Origin: Coleofasciculus sp. S288
GTDB lineage: Bacteria > Cyanobacteriota > Cyanobacteriia > Cyanobacteriales > Coleofasciculaceae
DNA: 6,119 nucleotides
Direction of reading: 5' to 3'
NCBI GenBank assembly: GCA_020216575.1
Contig: JAIUYC010000275.1
Coordinates: forward strand, 1 to 6,119
Part shown: positions 5,507 through 6,119 of the stretch, piece after piece
Numbering within the stretch: the first letter of the stretch is position 1
How the letters are laid out: each line of letters begins with the position of its first letter
Made by a program: the position numbers and the translations under genes
The notes under the pieces: generated by a model
Database searches by the model: none
Told to the model about the DNA's origin: nothing
Seen by the model: only the letters and a program-made list of their open reading frames with translations

Positions 5507-5902
5507 ATGGCAGAAATGCAGCCAGAAACAATGGAAGTTGCTCAGCGAGCATTTAAACAGTTTACTCATGGTTTAGCAACAGGCGCGTGGCAACCCTTTG
5601 TGGACATGCTCACCGACGATTTCACCTTCTGGTTCCCAATGGGAAAATTCCACGGCTTAAATGTTGGTAAAGAGCGAGCCAGCGAATTTTTTGAATATGT
5701 TTCAGAAGCCTTCCATGGCGGACTTTCTGTTACACTCGATCGCGTCACCAGCAACGACACTACAGTTGTGTTCGAGTTCCGGGATGAGGGGTTGATGTGG
5801 GGCGAACCTTACAAAAACCGAGTAGCCGTTTCCTTTGATGTTCGAGGGGACAAAATCTGTGCCTATCGCGAGTACTTTGGTAGCGATGGTAAATCGAACT
5901 AA
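5507..5902 (+). CDS. NTF2-like / SnoaL-like domain protein
   Basis: This 131-residue single-domain protein has a typical length for the cone-shaped NTF2-like fold. An N-terminal helix pair (about 7-36, ending FVDMLTDDF) leads to FTFWFPMGKFHG (39-50), a helix around GKERASEFFEYVSEAF (54-69), and three long strands, LSVTLDRVTSNDTTVVFEF, YKNRVAVSFDVRGDKI and CAYREYFG. The closing block matches the family's usual pattern of a polar strand, a GDKI turn and Y-R-E-Y-F. Members act as small-molecule isomerases, cyclases or hydrolases, or only as binding domains; function cannot be read from the fold. Asp37, Asp38 and the Tyr/Arg/Glu near the end are candidate pocket residues. It has no signal peptide and is probably cytosolic. 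GTAGGT lies ahead of the ATG at a somewhat long spacing. A possible -10, TACAAT (5473-5478), suggests its own promoter, but no -35 is evident. Confidence 0.8.
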   Translation: MAEMQPETMEVAQRAFKQFTHGLATGAWQPFVDMLTDDFTFWFPMGKFHGLNVGKERASEFFEYVSEAFHGGLSVTLDRVTSNDTTVVFEFRDEGLMWGEPYKNRVAVSFDVRGDKICAYREYFGSDGKSN

Positions 5903-5916
5903 TTTTAAAACTTAAA

Positions 5917-5942
5917 ATCCCCCTACATTGACGGCGGGGGAT
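5917..5942 (-). terminator. Hairpin between convergent genes, intrinsic terminator for the minus strand
   Basis: ATCCCCC (5917-5923) and GGGGGAT (5936-5942) pair as a seven-base-pair GC-rich stem with a 12-base loop. On the minus strand the stem is followed at once by a T-rich tract (GGGGGATTTTAAGTTTT), the form of an intrinsic terminator for the peptidase gene ending 18 bases before it. On the plus strand the stem lies 14 bases after the SnoaL-like stop, but the T5 tract (5955-5959) is 12 bases beyond the stem, so plus-strand termination would be poorer. Confidence 0.6.
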
Positions 5943-5960
5943 GAGCTGAACTAGTTTTTG

Positions 5961-6119
5961 TTAGCGCACGAATCTAATTGTCCAAAAATCCGTCGCTAAA
6001 TTGGGATTCACGATATAGGAATAGGGCATTGTAAAGTAACCTCCTATACCCCATTCAGCTCCCCAAGAGTTTCTAATGATAAATCTCTGTTGAGCATCAT
6101 CATAGCCAACAGCTAATAC
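5961..6119 (-). CDS. Papain-family (C1A) cysteine peptidase, C-terminal part (cut by window edge)
   Basis: The minus strand is open from the right edge to a TAA at 5963-5961 and encodes the last 52 residues of a protein. They begin VLAVGYDD, continue FIIRNSWGAEWGIGGYF and MPYSYIVNPN, and end in FWTIRFVR. This matches the C-terminal third of papain-like peptidases: in papain the catalytic His starts HAVAAVGY, and the catalytic Asn lies in NSWG followed by WG and GY. Here the Asn is visible residue 17. The catalytic His is expected two codons beyond the edge, and the Cys further upstream, so catalytic competence cannot be checked. These enzymes cleave peptide bonds; many bacterial members are exported, but no N-terminus is visible. 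The gene converges on the SnoaL-like gene, with a hairpin between them that probably ends its transcript. Confidence 0.85.
   Translation of the reverse strand, partial: VLAVGYDDAQQRFIIRNSWGAEWGIGGYFTMPYSYIVNPNLATDFWTIRFVR

Noticed and set aside
1..6119. CRISPR array, tRNA, rRNA or complete insertion sequence.
   Set aside because: No regularly spaced direct repeats with unique spacers, no tRNA-like cloverleaf, no rRNA-like stretch and no transposase frame were seen on either strand.

Overview
The window looks like chromosomal DNA from a cyanobacterium, probably one with a large, repeat-rich genome. Four intact copies of the HIP1 octamer GCGATCGC (809, 1437, 1763, 3992) point there. So do a Uma2-type nuclease gene, a short dispersed repeat of the kind common in filamentous cyanobacteria, and a UbiH/VisC-like flavoprotein of cyanobacterial type. 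Genus and species cannot be set from this sequence alone.

Layout: a Uma2/DUF820 nuclease-fold gene on the minus strand (52-594) is followed by a 306-base divergent intergenic region carrying a dispersed repeat, a possible leader ORF and C-rich repeats. Then comes a complete FAD-dependent aromatic-ring hydroxylase gene (901-2145, +). After 163 bases with a candidate promoter and near-palindromic operator, two closely spaced plus-strand genes encode an aspartyl/asparaginyl beta-hydroxylase-fold protein (2309-3109) and a hydantoinase/dihydropyrimidinase-like cyclic amidohydrolase (3146-4618). They are 36 bases apart and probably form an operon. A 272-base spacer holds three small inverted repeats and a 9-base tandem repeat. 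It leads to a small two-helix membrane protein of unknown function (4891-5400) and an NTF2/SnoaL-like protein (5507-5902). A hairpin (5917-5942) separates that gene from the convergent 3' end of a papain-family (C1A) cysteine peptidase gene that runs off the right edge (5961-6119, minus). This last gene is short and edge-truncated but unmistakable from its NSWG catalytic-Asn block.

How the genes might work together: the flavoprotein is probably a housekeeping quinone-pathway enzyme, and Uma2 and the peptidase are probably independent. The part most worth attention is the hydroxylase plus amidohydrolase pair. The hydroxylase aligns without gaps to the catalytic core of animal AspH. It keeps both iron-binding histidines and both arginines but has Tyr where AspH has a 2-oxoglutarate-contacting His. 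The amidohydrolase has a complete binuclear-metal site (two His in HxH, a carboxylatable Lys, two more His, one Asp). The hydroxylase gene is clearly more AT-rich than the genes on either side. A small oxidation-plus-ring-hydrolysis (or ring-formation) cassette is a reasonable hypothesis, but no substrate can be named from the sequence.
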